Notes: a model not told the origin generated them from the letters alone. Positions 15,387 through 24,526 are shown, counted from the stretch's first letter. The stretch is 64,000 bases of DNA from Nocardia jejuensis NBRC 103114 (GCF_001613145.1 NZ_BDBU01000035.1:62001-126000); one strand, 5' to 3'. Numbers and translations are program-made.

Positions 15387-16513
15387 GAACGACGCTCCCA
15401 GAAGGCCGGTCCGAGGGGCTCGATGAAGTCGTGGACTGCGACCAGGTAGCCCTCGGAGTTGACGGTGATCGGCAGCTGCGGCAGCGCGCGGGCGGCGGGA
15501 CCGAAGATCGGCTTACCCCACTCGGTCGCCGAGAACTGCGACTGATGGCAGGGGCAGAGGATCCGGTTGGTCTGCTGCTCGAACAGCGACGTGGGGCAGC
15601 CCAGGTGGGTGCAGATCTTCGAGTAGGCGAAGTAATCGCCGAAGTTGAAGCTCTCCTGGCCCTTGCGCTTGATGGCGCCTTCGGCGTCCTTGGTGCGCAG
15701 GCGAATCAGCATGACCGCGTTGCGGATACCGCGCAGAGACTGGAGGGTCTCGTGCTCGTCACCGCGCCATTCTTCCTTCCAGGGGAAGACGGTCTCCATC
15801 GCGCCGGCGTCCAGATCTTCCGGCTTGACCAGGACGATGTCCTCGGGGCGGCCGGTGTCGCGACGCAGGAAGATGGTCTGGCCCTCGTAGTCCGGGGTCC
15901 AGCCCGAGACCCACAGCGGCGACTTGTCGCCCTTGGCCCACGGGTTCTTGACCAGACCGCCGACGAAGACGAGCAGCGCGCCGACGCCGAGCACGCCCAC
16001 GCCGAGGCCCGCGGTGCGGGTGATCAGCTTGCGGCGGCCGAGCGTGGAGGTGTCCAGCGCGTCGGTCAGCTCGGCGACCAGGGTCCGGCGATCGACCTCC
16101 GGGGACCGGCCGTCGTGGCGGTCCTGGATGGAGATCTCGGCCGGGATGAACTTCTTGCGGATCAGCACGACCGCGATGCCGATGGCCAGCACGGCGATGC
16201 CGAGCGTGATGCCGACCAGCGGGGTGTACAGCGAGTACGCGGCGTTGCCGTCCTGGTTGCGGCCCTTGTAGGTCCACGGCCAGAAAAGGAACACCCCGAT
16301 CAGCGCGGCAGCGGCGATACCCGAGATGGCGAACCACATCGCGACCTGACGCTCGGCGCGCTTCTCGGCCCGGGTGCCCGGGACCGGCCAGCGCGGCGCG
16401 CGGTAGGCGACGTCGACGCCGTCCAACTTGGTGCCGAGGGCGACGAGCTCGTCCCGCGACATGGCGTCGAGTTGCTCGTCGGTGAGGTTTTCCCCGGTGG
16501 GGTTGTCCCCCAT
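15383..16513 (-). CDS. qcrA: Cytochrome bc1 complex Rieske iron-sulfur subunit
   Basis: This 376-aa protein carries the Rieske 2Fe-2S cluster between QcrB and QcrC. Cluster ligands are in CTHLGCP and CPCHQSQF in the C-terminal domain. Three membrane segments precede it, the third following RRKLITR, a twin-arginine-like signal expected for actinobacterial QcrA. ATG 16513 was chosen because AGGAG lies 9 nt upstream; ATGs at 16537 and 16549 would add 8 or 12 residues. It is coupled to qcrB and corresponds to Rv2195. Confidence 0.94.
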   Translation of the reverse strand: MGDNPTGENLTDEQLDAMSRDELVALGTKLDGVDVAYRAPRWPVPGTRAEKRAERQVAMWFAISGIAAAALIGVFLFWPWTYKGRNQDGNAAYSLYTPLVGITLGIAVLAIGIAVVLIRKKFIPAEISIQDRHDGRSPEVDRRTLVAELTDALDTSTLGRRKLITRTAGLGVGVLGVGALLVFVGGLVKNPWAKGDKSPLWVSGWTPDYEGQTIFLRRDTGRPEDIVLVKPEDLDAGAMETVFPWKEEWRGDEHETLQSLRGIRNAVMLIRLRTKDAEGAIKRKGQESFNFGDYFAYSKICTHLGCPTSLFEQQTNRILCPCHQSQFSATEWGKPIFGPAARALPQLPITVNSEGYLVAVHDFIEPLGPAFWERRS

Positions 16514-16610
16514 GCTGTTTCGCTCCTGTTCACTCATGACTGTATCCATTCGGTCATGAGGCCGAGCGCTACGTGGTTACGCTGCGCTGCCGCCTCCGCG
16601 CCTGACGACC

Positions 16611-17480
16611 TCATGACCGCGAGCCGATCCACATAGCCGATCCCACCAGCACCACGATGCCGATGATCCAGATCGCCAGGCCCTCGGTCGCGGGGCCGAA
16701 GCCGCCGAGGCCGTAGCCGCCCTCGGACTTGGTCTCCATGCGGTCCTTGATGTACGCGACGATGTCCTTCTTCTCCTCCGGCGAGAGCTGCCGGTCGGAG
16801 AACTTGGGCATGTTCTGCGGGCCGGTCAGCATCGCCAGGTACAGCTGCTGCTCACTGGCCTGATCCAGCGGGGGCGCGAACTTGCCCGAGGACAGCGCGC
16901 CACCCTTGCCGGTGAAGTTGTGGCAGGACGCGCAGTTCATGCGGAACAGCTCGCCACCGCGGCCGAGGTCGGCTCCCTCGATGATCGATTCCTGGGCGAT
17001 CTCGCCGTCGGAGTCGCGCAGCACGGTCGGGCCGCCGCCGTTGGCCTGGATGTAGGCGCCGAGGGCGTCGGTCTGACGGGCGTCGAACTTCGGGGGCTTG
17101 CGCTGGATCTGCGCCTCGTTGCGGGCGGCGGGCATACGACCGGAGGAGACCTGGAAGTACACCGCGGCCTCGCCGACGCCGATGAGGCTCGGGCCGCGAT
17201 CCGCGACACCCTGCAGGTTGGCACCGTGACAGGTGACGCAGGAGGTGTCGTAGATCTGCTTGCCCTCGCGGATCAGCGCGGAGGTGTCCTCGTGGGCGGT
17301 CGCGACCTGCGCCGTCGGAGTCAGGGCCGCAGCCGCGAAGCCGGCTCCGACGAGGCCCATCAGAAGAACCAGACCGCCGGCCAGGCGCCGACGCAGTCGA
17401 CGCTGCTTGCGGGTCTTGGTGGCCTCGCCGATCCCGGAGCCGAGGCTCGGATCTGGCGCTGACGGGGGAGATGAACTCAT
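16611..17480 (-). CDS. qcrC: Diheme cytochrome c subunit of bc1 complex
   Basis: This 289-aa cytochrome has two CxxCH heme sites, CVTCH near residue 84 and CASCH near residue 183. It has an N-terminal hydrophobic segment (LAGGLVLLMGLVGAGFAAAAL) and a C-terminal anchor (LAIWIIGIVVLVGSAMWIG). It passes electrons directly to the CuA site of CtaC, replacing a soluble cytochrome c. ATG 17480 is preceded by AAAGGGA. It corresponds to Rv2194. Confidence 0.95.
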   Translation of the reverse strand: MSSSPPSAPDPSLGSGIGEATKTRKQRRLRRRLAGGLVLLMGLVGAGFAAAALTPTAQVATAHEDTSALIREGKQIYDTSCVTCHGANLQGVADRGPSLIGVGEAAVYFQVSSGRMPAARNEAQIQRKPPKFDARQTDALGAYIQANGGGPTVLRDSDGEIAQESIIEGADLGRGGELFRMNCASCHNFTGKGGALSSGKFAPPLDQASEQQLYLAMLTGPQNMPKFSDRQLSPEEKKDIVAYIKDRMETKSEGGYGLGGFGPATEGLAIWIIGIVVLVGSAMWIGSRS

Positions 17481-17568
17481 CTGTGTCCCTTTGGAGTAGA
17501 CGGAACCGACTTGTCGAAAAAGTTTCAGGCGCCTGCGGCCGGGGCTGTGGCCTGCGGGCTGGTCCGAA

Positions 17569-18180
17569 CTAGCGGACGAAGTAGATCGTGGCGAAGAGCC
17601 CGATCCAGACGATGTCGACGAAGTGCCAGTAGTAGGAAACGACGATCGCCGCCGTGGCCTGCGCGGGCGTGAACTTACTGACCTTGGTGCGGATCAGCAG
17701 GAACACGAAGGCGATGAGACCGCCGATGACGTGCAGACCGTGGAAGCCGGTGGTGATGTAGAACACCGAGCCGTACACGGTGCTGGAGATCGTGGTGCCC
17801 TCTTCGACCAGGTGGAAGTACTCGTAGCCCTGACCGCCGACGAAGAACGCGCCCATGATCAGCGTGATCACATACCAGCGCCGCAGACCGAACACATCGC
17901 CGCGCTCGGCGGCGAAGACACCCATCTGGCAGGTGAAGGAGGAAGCGACCAGCACGGCCGTCACAGGCACGGCGAGCTTCAGGTTCAGCTCGGTCGGCTC
18001 CATCGGCCACTTGCCGTGCGCCTGCGCGCGAGCGACAAAGTACATAGCGAACAGGCCGGCGAAGAACATCAACTCACTGGAAAGCCAGATGATGGTACCG
18101 ACGCTCACCATGTTGGGCCGATTCAGCGAATGCACACGCTGGGTAATGGCCGATCCTGGGGTCCCTACTGCGGTCGTCAC
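17569..18180 (-). CDS. ctaE: Cytochrome c oxidase subunit III
   Basis: This 203-aa protein has five membrane helices and starts VTTAVGTPGSAITQRVHSLNRPNMVS, nearly the pattern of M. tuberculosis CtaE, which is also 203 aa. Conserved subunit III elements include GFHGLHVIGG near residue 130 and WHFVDIVWIGLFATIYF at the end. GTG 18180 is the start. CATACT lies 7 nt upstream and suggests a leaderless transcript. It is the first gene of the ctaE-qcrC-qcrA-qcrB operon. Confidence 0.94.
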   Translation of the reverse strand: MTTAVGTPGSAITQRVHSLNRPNMVSVGTIIWLSSELMFFAGLFAMYFVARAQAHGKWPMEPTELNLKLAVPVTAVLVASSFTCQMGVFAAERGDVFGLRRWYVITLIMGAFFVGGQGYEYFHLVEEGTTISSTVYGSVFYITTGFHGLHVIGGLIAFVFLLIRTKVSKFTPAQATAAIVVSYYWHFVDIVWIGLFATIYFVR

Positions 18181-18196
18181 GCCGGTAAGTATGACT

Positions 18197-18211
18197 TGTC
18201 GTAGTACGACA
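18197..18211. promoter_or_regulatory. Operator-like palindrome before ctaE
   Basis: TGTCGTA-G-TACGACA is a perfect 7-1-7 inverted repeat in the spacer/-35 zone of the putative ctaE promoter, 17 bp before the GTG. A related inverted repeat, GTACGA-N7-TCGTAC, lies at 18223-18241. Both carry the half-site TCGTA. Confidence 0.6.
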
Positions 18212-18222
18212 GGAGTAGCGGG

Positions 18223-18241
18223 GTACGAAACTTCGTCGTAC
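18223..18241. promoter_or_regulatory. Second inverted repeat before ctaE
   Basis: GTACGA (18223-18228) and TCGTAC (18236-18241) are separated by 7 bp and lie 12 bp from the first palindrome. They may bind the same regulator of the bc1 operon or of the divergent gene at 18355. Confidence 0.5.
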
Positions 18242-18354
18242 GTGTCGGAAAGCGCAGCGCGAGCGAGCCTCTCGATGGGCGCTCGGCGTGTCACGTGGCA
18301 GCCTAGATTGACCAGGTAAGAGGAAGCTGAGCCCAGGTGAGGGGTAGTGCAGAG

Positions 18355-18774
18355 GTGAAACCATGGTGGCGGCGGCTGTTCGGGCCCGGCGCGGCAACGG
18401 AACTGGATCCCGCGCGCGCCGATCTGATCGTGGTGGCGTCGAGTTTCGATGACGCGGAAGCGTGTTCGGCCGCCCTCGGCAAGGCAATGGACTGGACGGC
18501 CGACCAATCCGTGCTGCTCCGGCATCATCTGCGCCTGCCCGCCGCGCAGGTGAATGCGGTGCAAGTCATTGCCGCGCAGGACGGCTATGAGACCGGTTCC
18601 CGGGACGAGGCCGATCCCGTGAACCTGATCCTGCAGCGCGTGCAGATACTGGACGCCCTGCATTGCTCACAGGAGCGCTCGCGCATGGCCGGGCTGGCCC
18701 AGCGCCACGAGGGCGACGCCCTGGGCTGGGAAGCGCTGCAACCGGCCCGGAATCGGCCGGAAGAAAAGAAATAG
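18355..18774 (+). CDS. Hypothetical protein between ctaE and trpD
   Basis: This 139-aa protein of unknown function starts VKPWWRRLFG and has an alpha/beta-like pattern: DLIVVASSFDDAEACSAAL, then SVLLRHHLRLPAAQVNAVQVIAAQDGYE. It has no signal peptide or membrane segment and ends in a charged tail (RNRPEEKK). GTG 18355 is chosen; GTG 18337 would add six residues. It lies 70 bp before trpD on the same strand, so the two may be cotranscribed. Confidence 0.65.
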   Translation: MKPWWRRLFGPGAATELDPARADLIVVASSFDDAEACSAALGKAMDWTADQSVLLRHHLRLPAAQVNAVQVIAAQDGYETGSRDEADPVNLILQRVQILDALHCSQERSRMAGLAQRHEGDALGWEALQPARNRPEEKK

Positions 18775-18844
18775 CCCCCGCGCACTAGGCTTGCGGCCAG
18801 AACACTGGTGCACGGAGTCCACCGGCGACGAACGGAAGAGCAAG

Positions 18845-19900
18845 ATGAGCGCGCGCAGCTGGCGAGAAATCCTCGGCATCCTCACCGACGGCAACGATCT
18901 GTCCGTGGACGAGGCCGCGTGGGCCATGAACGAGATCTTCACCGACAGCGCCACCTCGGCCCAGATCGCGGCCTTCGGCGTGGCCATGAAGATGAAGGGC
19001 CCGACCCCCGGCGAGCTGACCGGCCTGGCGAAGGGGATGCTCTCGCACGCCCGCCTGGTCGAGTGGGACGGCGCGGCCGTGGACATCGTCGGCACCGGCG
19101 GCGACCGCTCGGGCACGGTGAACATTTCGACAATGTCCTCGATCGTGGTGGCGGCCAGCGGAATTCCGGTGGTCAAGCACGGCAATCGGGCCGCGTCCTC
19201 CAAGAGCGGCGGCGCGGACGTGCTCGAGGCGCTGGGCGTGAAGATCGCGCTCGGACCGGAGTCGGTCGCCGAATGCGTGCGCCGGGCCGGGATCGGATTC
19301 TGCTTCGCGCCGGTCTTCCATCCCTCGCTGCGCTTCGCGGGTCCCGCGCGCAGTGAGATCGGCATTCCGACGGTCTTCAATATCCTGGGCCCGCTGACCA
19401 ATCCGGCACGGCCGGGGGCCGGGCTGATCGGATGCGCGTTCGCGGATCTGCTGCCGGTCATCGCGGGCGTGTTCGCCGATCGCGGCGCCTCGGCCCTGGT
19501 GGTGCGCGGCAACGACGGCCTGGACGAGATCACCACCGCCGACACCACCGACGTCTGGGTGGTCGCGGGCGGCCGTATGGCCGAAACCACCATCGACCCA
19601 ACGAAACTCGGCATCGAGCGGGTCCCCCAGGAGGCCCTCAGGGGCGGCGACGCGGAGATGAACGCGGTCATCGCGCGCAACATGCTCGCGGGCGAATCGG
19701 GTCCGGTGCGCGATGCGGTGCTGCTGAATTCCGCGGCCGCGGTCGTGGCCTTCGAGCTCACCGGCGATCAGGTCGGCGACGATCTGCACGACAAGCTCGC
19801 GATCGCACTGGAGCGGGTGTCCGCGGCCGTCGACACCGGGGCTGCGGGAGCGTTGCTGGAGCGCTGGGTGACCGTCACCAACCAGCTCGGTTCGGACTGA
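18845..19900 (+). CDS. trpD: Anthranilate phosphoribosyltransferase
   Basis: This 351-aa enzyme joins anthranilate and PRPP to give phosphoribosylanthranilate in tryptophan synthesis. The PRPP site VDIVGTGGDRSGTVNIST is near residue 78 and the anthranilate-site KHGNRAASSKSGG near 112. GPxTNPARP (LGPLTNPARPG) and RGNDGLDE are also present. ATG 18845 has GGAAGAG upstream. It is the homologue of Rv2192c, but lies in opposite relative orientation to the bc1 operon flank seen in M. tuberculosis. Confidence 0.94.
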   Translation: MSARSWREILGILTDGNDLSVDEAAWAMNEIFTDSATSAQIAAFGVAMKMKGPTPGELTGLAKGMLSHARLVEWDGAAVDIVGTGGDRSGTVNISTMSSIVVAASGIPVVKHGNRAASSKSGGADVLEALGVKIALGPESVAECVRRAGIGFCFAPVFHPSLRFAGPARSEIGIPTVFNILGPLTNPARPGAGLIGCAFADLLPVIAGVFADRGASALVVRGNDGLDEITTADTTDVWVVAGGRMAETTIDPTKLGIERVPQEALRGGDAEMNAVIARNMLAGESGPVRDAVLLNSAAAVVAFELTGDQVGDDLHDKLAIALERVSAAVDTGAAGALLERWVTVTNQLGSD

Positions 19901-20155
19901 CCGACCATCTGCCGAGCGGCACGCAAGTCGCTTGATACCGACAATTCACCCATTGCGGGCGGCAGTGTGCCGATCGGCCGCGCAGGGGCGGCGTCACCGA
20001 TGTGGTCGAGCCCGGCGCGTCCGTCGCACCTCTCGGCGCATCCATCGAAACCTGATCGAGGTCTTTCCCGCACGGCCGGATCAGGCATGGAGATCGCGAG
20101 GACCGTCGAGGCGCACCCGATTCGATGGTTCGCCCGGCGCGGGAGAACCCGGACC

Positions 20156-20431
20156 CTATTCGCCGATCGAGAATCCCGCCTCGACGTCTGCCTGCGAGTA
20201 CGACTTGAACGCGATGTGGGTCGCGGTGCGCACCACCCCATCGGTCTTGTTGATGCGCCCGGTGACCACCTCGGCGATCCGCTCGTGATCGCGGACCCGC
20301 ACCATGGCGATCAGGTCGACGTCGCCCGCGCAGGAGTACACCTCGGTGACGCCGTCGATGGCGGCCAGCGCCTGCGCGGTCTCGGGGATGCGGGCGGAGT
20401 CGGCGTGAACCAGCACGATCGCGGTAATCAT
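20156..20431 (-). CDS. Stand-alone Lrp/AsnC ligand-binding (RAM) domain protein
   Basis: This 91-aa protein consists only of the ligand-binding domain of Lrp/AsnC regulators: MITAIVLVHADSARIPETAQAL, then GVTEVYSCAGDVDLIAMVRV, then INKTDGVVRTATHIAFKSYS. There is no DNA-binding helix-turn-helix. Such proteins form oligomers that bind amino acids and may sense or modify partners. Proximity to trpD may be meaningful but is not proof. Confidence 0.82.
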   Translation of the reverse strand: MITAIVLVHADSARIPETAQALAAIDGVTEVYSCAGDVDLIAMVRVRDHERIAEVVTGRINKTDGVVRTATHIAFKSYSQADVEAGFSIGE

Positions 20432-20477
20432 GCGGCCAACTCTAGGTGATGGCTCACCCCGTCCGCCCTATCCCGGA

Positions 20478-20945
20478 TCACCACTGACCGGGTACGTATT
20501 CCCCGCCGGTGGCCCCGGCGATGACATTGAGCCGGTTCCAGGCGTTGATGGTGGCGATCAGGGAGATGAGCGCGCCGATCTGCTCGTCGTCGTAGTGCTT
20601 GCGCACCTGTGACCAGGTGTCCTCGGAGACACCGGGATTGGCGTCGGCGAGGCGGGTGCCCTCTTCGGTCAGGGCCAGAGCCGCGCGTTCGGGGTCGGTG
20701 AAGACGGTGGATTCGTGCCAGGCCGCGACCATGGCCAGCCGGACCGGAGTCTCACCGGCGTGGGCGGCGTCCTTGGTGTGCATGTCCAGGCACATGCCGC
20801 AGCTGTTGATCTGCGAGGCGCGGATCTTGACCAGTTCCTGGGTGGTCTTGGGCAGGGAGGACTCGTCGATGACGCGGGCCGCGGTGTTCAGACGCTTGAC
20901 GAACTTGGCGGCGACGTCGTTCTGGTGCAGGGCGAAGCGGGTCAC
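20478..20945 (-). CDS. AhpD-like carboxymuconolactone decarboxylase family protein
   Basis: This 155-aa protein is a helical AhpD-like peroxidase relative. The redox motif is CGMCLDMH near residue 53, inside the typical RASQINSCGMC context, with AHAGETPVRLAMVAAW after it. CxxC-x3-H members reduce peroxides with thiol partners, although many are of unknown role. GTG 20945 is used, with AAAGAG upstream. Confidence 0.85.
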   Translation of the reverse strand: MTRFALHQNDVAAKFVKRLNTAARVIDESSLPKTTQELVKIRASQINSCGMCLDMHTKDAAHAGETPVRLAMVAAWHESTVFTDPERAALALTEEGTRLADANPGVSEDTWSQVRKHYDDEQIGALISLIATINAWNRLNVIAGATGGEYVPGQW

Positions 20946-21190
20946 TGTGCTGCTCTTTTCTGTGTCGGTGAGCTCGTTGGCGGGCTCTACGAAGATGACG
21001 ACGTGGCCCGCGCGGGTGTGACACGGACGCGAGTGTGACGCCGCTCACCCGGCCGCCTAAGGCGACAACCCTGCCGACCGCGGATCTTGATTTCACGAAT
21101 TCGCCTACCAGCAGCGGGATCTCGCGCGATCATGAAATCCAAGAATGTGAACCAGCCGGTAGTCACTATCGGGCTACCAAGGAGGTTGCG

Positions 21191-22024
21191 ATGCTCTATC
21201 GCCTGCGCGCCCCCATTTCCGCAGTACGCCGAGGTACCACCGAATTCCTGGTGGGCGGCGACCGCAATCCCCTTCGATCCGGTAGACACCGGAAAGTAAC
21301 CACCGCCGGTGGATGGCAGGGCGCGCTCGCCCTGCGCGGCGGTTCGGGCCGCCACCGCCGGGTCGTCCCCACCCCGCTGCGCACCGGCGCGGCCCGAGCC
21401 CTGATGGCCGGAGCCACCGCGACCGTGCTGGCCATGGCCGCGGCCCCGGCACACGCACAACCCGCTCCCCCGCAGATCGACGCGCTGCTCGGACTGCCGA
21501 GAGATGTGCTGGCGAACATCGGTTCGCTCGCGCCGTTCAGCCTGCCGGGCGTGGATCTGCCGGGCCTGGAACTGCCCGCGCTGTTCAGTCCGGCCACCGC
21601 GATCGTGGTGCTCGGCTACGGCCTGGAACCCGATGGGGAGATGCGTCCGGAGCTGGAGAACCGGCTCTACGCGGGCTACGTCTCGGCGCTGCTGTCGCCG
21701 GAGTCGCCGGTCATCGTAACCGGCGGCAATCCGCAGAACGGCGTGACCGAGGCGTCCGCGATGGCACAGTGGCTCATCGACCGGGGCATCTCGGCCGCGC
21801 GCGTTTTCGCTGAGACACAGGCGAATTCGACCGTGCAGAACGCGGCCTTCTCCGCTCAGCTGATGGAGACGATCGGGGCGCGAGCCGCGATCCTGATCAC
21901 CTCGGCGGACCATATCGCCCGCGCGCTGAGCAACTTCCGCGCGGCCGGGATCGCGGTGGTGGCCACCATGACCCCGGATGTGGCACCGATGTCGGCGCAG
22001 CCGTTCGGACCGGGAATCCGCTAG
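21191..22024 (+). CDS. Secreted DUF218/YdcF family protein
   Basis: This 277-aa protein has an unusually long basic N-terminus (about 58 residues, many Arg) before a hydrophobic signal segment (ALMAGATATVLAMAAAPAHAQ). The DUF218 core follows: AIVVLGYGLEPDGEMRPE, VIVTGGNPQNGVTEA, TQANSTVQNAAF and ILITSADHIARAL. The family includes SanA/ElyC proteins linked to the envelope. ATG 21191 has a perfect AAGGAGG. Because of the long N-region, a later start near residue 68 cannot be excluded. Confidence 0.82.
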   Translation: MLYRLRAPISAVRRGTTEFLVGGDRNPLRSGRHRKVTTAGGWQGALALRGGSGRHRRVVPTPLRTGAARALMAGATATVLAMAAAPAHAQPAPPQIDALLGLPRDVLANIGSLAPFSLPGVDLPGLELPALFSPATAIVVLGYGLEPDGEMRPELENRLYAGYVSALLSPESPVIVTGGNPQNGVTEASAMAQWLIDRGISAARVFAETQANSTVQNAAFSAQLMETIGARAAILITSADHIARALSNFRAAGIAVVATMTPDVAPMSAQPFGPGIR

Positions 22025-22051
22025 CGGCAACAGCTTTCGTCGAGGAACCGA

Positions 22052-22096
22052 AAAACCCGGGCCCGCGGATCGATTCGATCCGCGGGCCCGGGTTTT
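22052..22096. terminator. Bidirectional terminator
   Basis: A perfect 20-bp stem (22052-22071 with 22077-22096) is flanked by AAAA and TTTT. It lies between the convergent DUF218 gene and the MaoC-like gene. Confidence 0.9.
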
Positions 22097-22103
22097 CGCT
22101 GTC

Positions 22104-22556
22104 TCAGGCCAGATACCTGGCGATGCTCTCGGCCACGCACGCGGGCTTGGCCTCGCCGTCGATCTCGACCGTCACCGTGCGCGCGGCCTGCACGCCGCCC
22201 TTGATATCGGTGACCGCGTCCAGCGTGATGCGCCCGCGAATACGGCTGCCGACCGGAACCGGGTTGATGAACCGAACCTTGTCCAGCCCATAGTTGATCG
22301 CCATGCGCGCGGCGCTGACGGTCATGATCTGCCCCGTCATGGGGACGATCAGCGACAGCGTCAGAAACCCGTGCGCGATGGTGCGGCCGTACGGTCCCGC
22401 CGCCGCCCGTTCGGCGTCGACGTGGATCCACTGGTGGTCGTCGGTGGCGTCGGCGAAGGTGTCGATCCGCCGCTGATCGATGGTGATCCAGTCGCTGACG
22501 CCGATCTCGGTGCCGACCGCCGCGCGGAGCAGGTCGAAGTCCGTGAAGTCGATCAT
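22104..22556 (-). CDS. MaoC-like (R)-specific enoyl-CoA hydratase
   Basis: This 150-aa hot-dog fold protein has the hydratase-2 motif: catalytic Asp and His in FADATDDHQWIHVD, with GRTIAHGFLTLSL after it. It should hydrate trans-enoyl-CoA in a fatty-acid or related pathway. ATG 22556. It ends a three-gene minus-strand unit (acyl-CoA dehydrogenase, SDR, MaoC) that has the enzymes for consecutive beta-oxidation steps. Confidence 0.88.
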   Translation of the reverse strand: MIDFTDFDLLRAAVGTEIGVSDWITIDQRRIDTFADATDDHQWIHVDAERAAAGPYGRTIAHGFLTLSLIVPMTGQIMTVSAARMAINYGLDKVRFINPVPVGSRIRGRITLDAVTDIKGGVQAARTVTVEIDGEAKPACVAESIARYLA

Positions 22557-22582
22557 GCTGTGGCCCTTCCGTTCTCGGCCGT

Positions 22583-23332
22583 TCAGAGCTTGCGGCCGCC
22601 GTCGACGTAGATGGTCTGGCCGGTGACGAAGGAGGAGTCGGCCGAGCACAGGAACGAGACCACGTTCGCGATGTCCTCGGGCTTGCCGACCCGGCGCAGC
22701 GGGGTGATCTCCGCCGCCGCCTTGCGGAAGTCCTCCGGGTCCACACCGACGCGGGCGGCGGTGGCATCGGTCATATCGGTGACGATGAAGCCGGGCGCGA
22801 CGGCATTGACATTGATGCCGTACGGGCCGAGTTCGATCGCGAGGGTGCGGGTGAAGCCCTGGATGCCCATCTTGGCGGCGGAGTAGTTGGCCTGGCCGCG
22901 GCTGCCCAGCGCGGACACGCTGGAGGTGTTCACGATCTTGCCGGACTTCTGCTTCACCATGTACCGCTGTGCGGCCCGGCTGCACAGGAACGCGCCACGC
23001 AGGTGCACCGACATGACGGTGTCCCAGTCCTCGACGGACATCTTGAACAGCAGGTTGTCCCGCAGCACGCCCGCGTTGTTGACCAGTGCGTCGATCGAAC
23101 CCAGTTCCGCGGCAACACGTTCGAACGCCGCGTCCACCGAGGCTTCGTCGGAGACGTTGCAGCCCACCGCGATCGCCTGTCCGCCCGCGGCGGCGATGGC
23201 GTCCACGGCGGTCTTGCAGGCGGCCTCGTCGAGGTCCGCGATGGCGACGGTGAACCCGTCGGCGGCGAGGCGGGCGGCGGTGGCGGCGCCGATACCGCGG
23301 GCCGCACCGGTCACGAAGGCTACTTTCGACAT
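22583..23332 (-). CDS. SDR 3-oxoacyl-CoA/ACP reductase, FabG-like
   Basis: This 249-aa short-chain dehydrogenase has TGAARGIG, NNAG, Ser in VNTSSVSALG, and YSAAK, so it is complete. Its C-terminus (VTGQTIYVDGGRKL) is typical of FabG-like enzymes. It should interconvert 3-hydroxyacyl and 3-oxoacyl thioesters. It lies 26 bp before the MaoC gene and 42 bp after the acyl-CoA dehydrogenase, consistent with one operon. Confidence 0.88.
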   Translation of the reverse strand: MSKVAFVTGAARGIGAATAARLAADGFTVAIADLDEAACKTAVDAIAAAGGQAIAVGCNVSDEASVDAAFERVAAELGSIDALVNNAGVLRDNLLFKMSVEDWDTVMSVHLRGAFLCSRAAQRYMVKQKSGKIVNTSSVSALGSRGQANYSAAKMGIQGFTRTLAIELGPYGINVNAVAPGFIVTDMTDATAARVGVDPEDFRKAAAEITPLRRVGKPEDIANVVSFLCSADSSFVTGQTIYVDGGRKL

Positions 23333-23374
23333 TCGAATCTCCTTGTCAGAAGGGAGGCGTCAGAGGAAGGCGCG

Positions 23375-24526
23375 TCAGAGGAAGGCGTTGACGCCGGTGA
23401 GGGCGCGGCCGATGAGCAGTTTCTGAATCTGGCTGGTGCCCTCGTAGAGGGTCAGCACGCGTGCGTCGCGCAGGTATTTGGCCGCCGGGAACTCGTCGAT
23501 GTAGCCGTAGCCGCCGAAGACCTGGATGGCATTGTTGGCGGCCTTCACCGCGGCCTCGCTGGCGAAGAGTTTCGCGACAGACGCCTCGGTGCCGAACGGC
23601 TTTCCGCGTTCGATCAGGTCCGCGACCCGCCAGGCCAGCAGCCGGGACGCCTCCACGTCCACCGCGATATCGGCCAGCAGTTCCTGCACCAGCTGATAGG
23701 AGGCGATCGGCTTGCCGAACTGTTCGCGCTCGCCCGCGTACTTCACCGCGGCCTCGAGGCAGCCGCGCGCGACGCCGACGCACCCGGCGGCAACGCCCAT
23801 GCGCCCCTTGTCCAGGGCGGCCATGGCGATCTTGAAGCCCTGCCCGAGCTCCCCGAGCCGGGCGCTGTCGGGCACGCGCACGCCGTCGAGCACGAATTCG
23901 GCGGTCGCCTGCCCGCGCAGGCCGAGCTTGCCCTTGATCTCGGTCCGGGTGAACCCGGGCGTGTCGGTCGGCACCAGGAAGGCGGTGACGCCCCGGGGCC
24001 CGGCCTCGCCGGTGCGCGCGAAAATGATGGCGATATCGGCCCAGGTGCCGTTGGTGATGAAGATCTTGGTCCCGGACAGCAGCCAATCCTCGCCGTCCCG
24101 AACGGCTTTCGAGGTCAGGCTGCCCGCATCGGATCCGGTGCCGGGTTCGGTGAGGCCGAAGCAACCGATACCTTCCCCGGAACAGATGCGCGGCAACCAC
24201 TCTCGCTTCTGCGCCTCGGTGCCGTAGGTCTTGATCGATTTGCCGACCAGCCCGAGCGACACCGAGACGATGCCGCGCACCGAACTGTCGCCCCGGCCGA
24301 GTTCCTCGAGCACCAGGCAGTAATCCAGGGCGGTGCCGCCGGAACCGCCGTACTCCTGCGGAATCTCGATGCCGAGGAACCCCATCTGCCCGAGCTTGCC
24401 GACGATGGCGGTATCGACCGATTCGGCGCGATCCCACTCGGCGGCATACGGCACGACTTCCTTGTCCACCCACTCGCGGGCGAGTTCGCGCAGTGCGCGC
24501 TGATCGTCGCCGAGTTCGAAATCCAT
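23375..24526 (-). CDS. Acyl-CoA dehydrogenase
   Basis: This 383-aa flavoenzyme should oxidise an acyl-CoA to the 2-enoyl-CoA. It has CFGLTEPGTGSDAGSL near residue 126, the FAD-site segment FGKPIASYQLVQ near 268, and the catalytic Glu in LTLYEGTSQIQKLLIGRAL near 365. ATG 24526 (MDFELGDDQ) was chosen over 24547. It heads the operon and faces a TetR regulator; two operators lie in between. Confidence 0.92.
   Translation of the reverse strand: MDFELGDDQRALRELAREWVDKEVVPYAAEWDRAESVDTAIVGKLGQMGFLGIEIPQEYGGSGGTALDYCLVLEELGRGDSSVRGIVSVSLGLVGKSIKTYGTEAQKREWLPRICSGEGIGCFGLTEPGTGSDAGSLTSKAVRDGEDWLLSGTKIFITNGTWADIAIIFARTGEAGPRGVTAFLVPTDTPGFTRTEIKGKLGLRGQATAEFVLDGVRVPDSARLGELGQGFKIAMAALDKGRMGVAAGCVGVARGCLEAAVKYAGEREQFGKPIASYQLVQELLADIAVDVEASRLLAWRVADLIERGKPFGTEASVAKLFASEAAVKAANNAIQVFGGYGYIDEFPAAKYLRDARVLTLYEGTSQIQKLLIGRALTGVNAFL

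Noticed and set aside
13764..15449. A 561-codon open frame on the plus strand opposite qcrB
   Set aside because: Its protein is Arg/Asp/Gly-rich without domains, and the minus strand encodes an unmistakable QcrB. It is a shadow caused by high third-position GC. The same holds for other long antisense frames in this window (for example opposite asnB at 51279-53606 and opposite the Hsp70 at 58719-60245).
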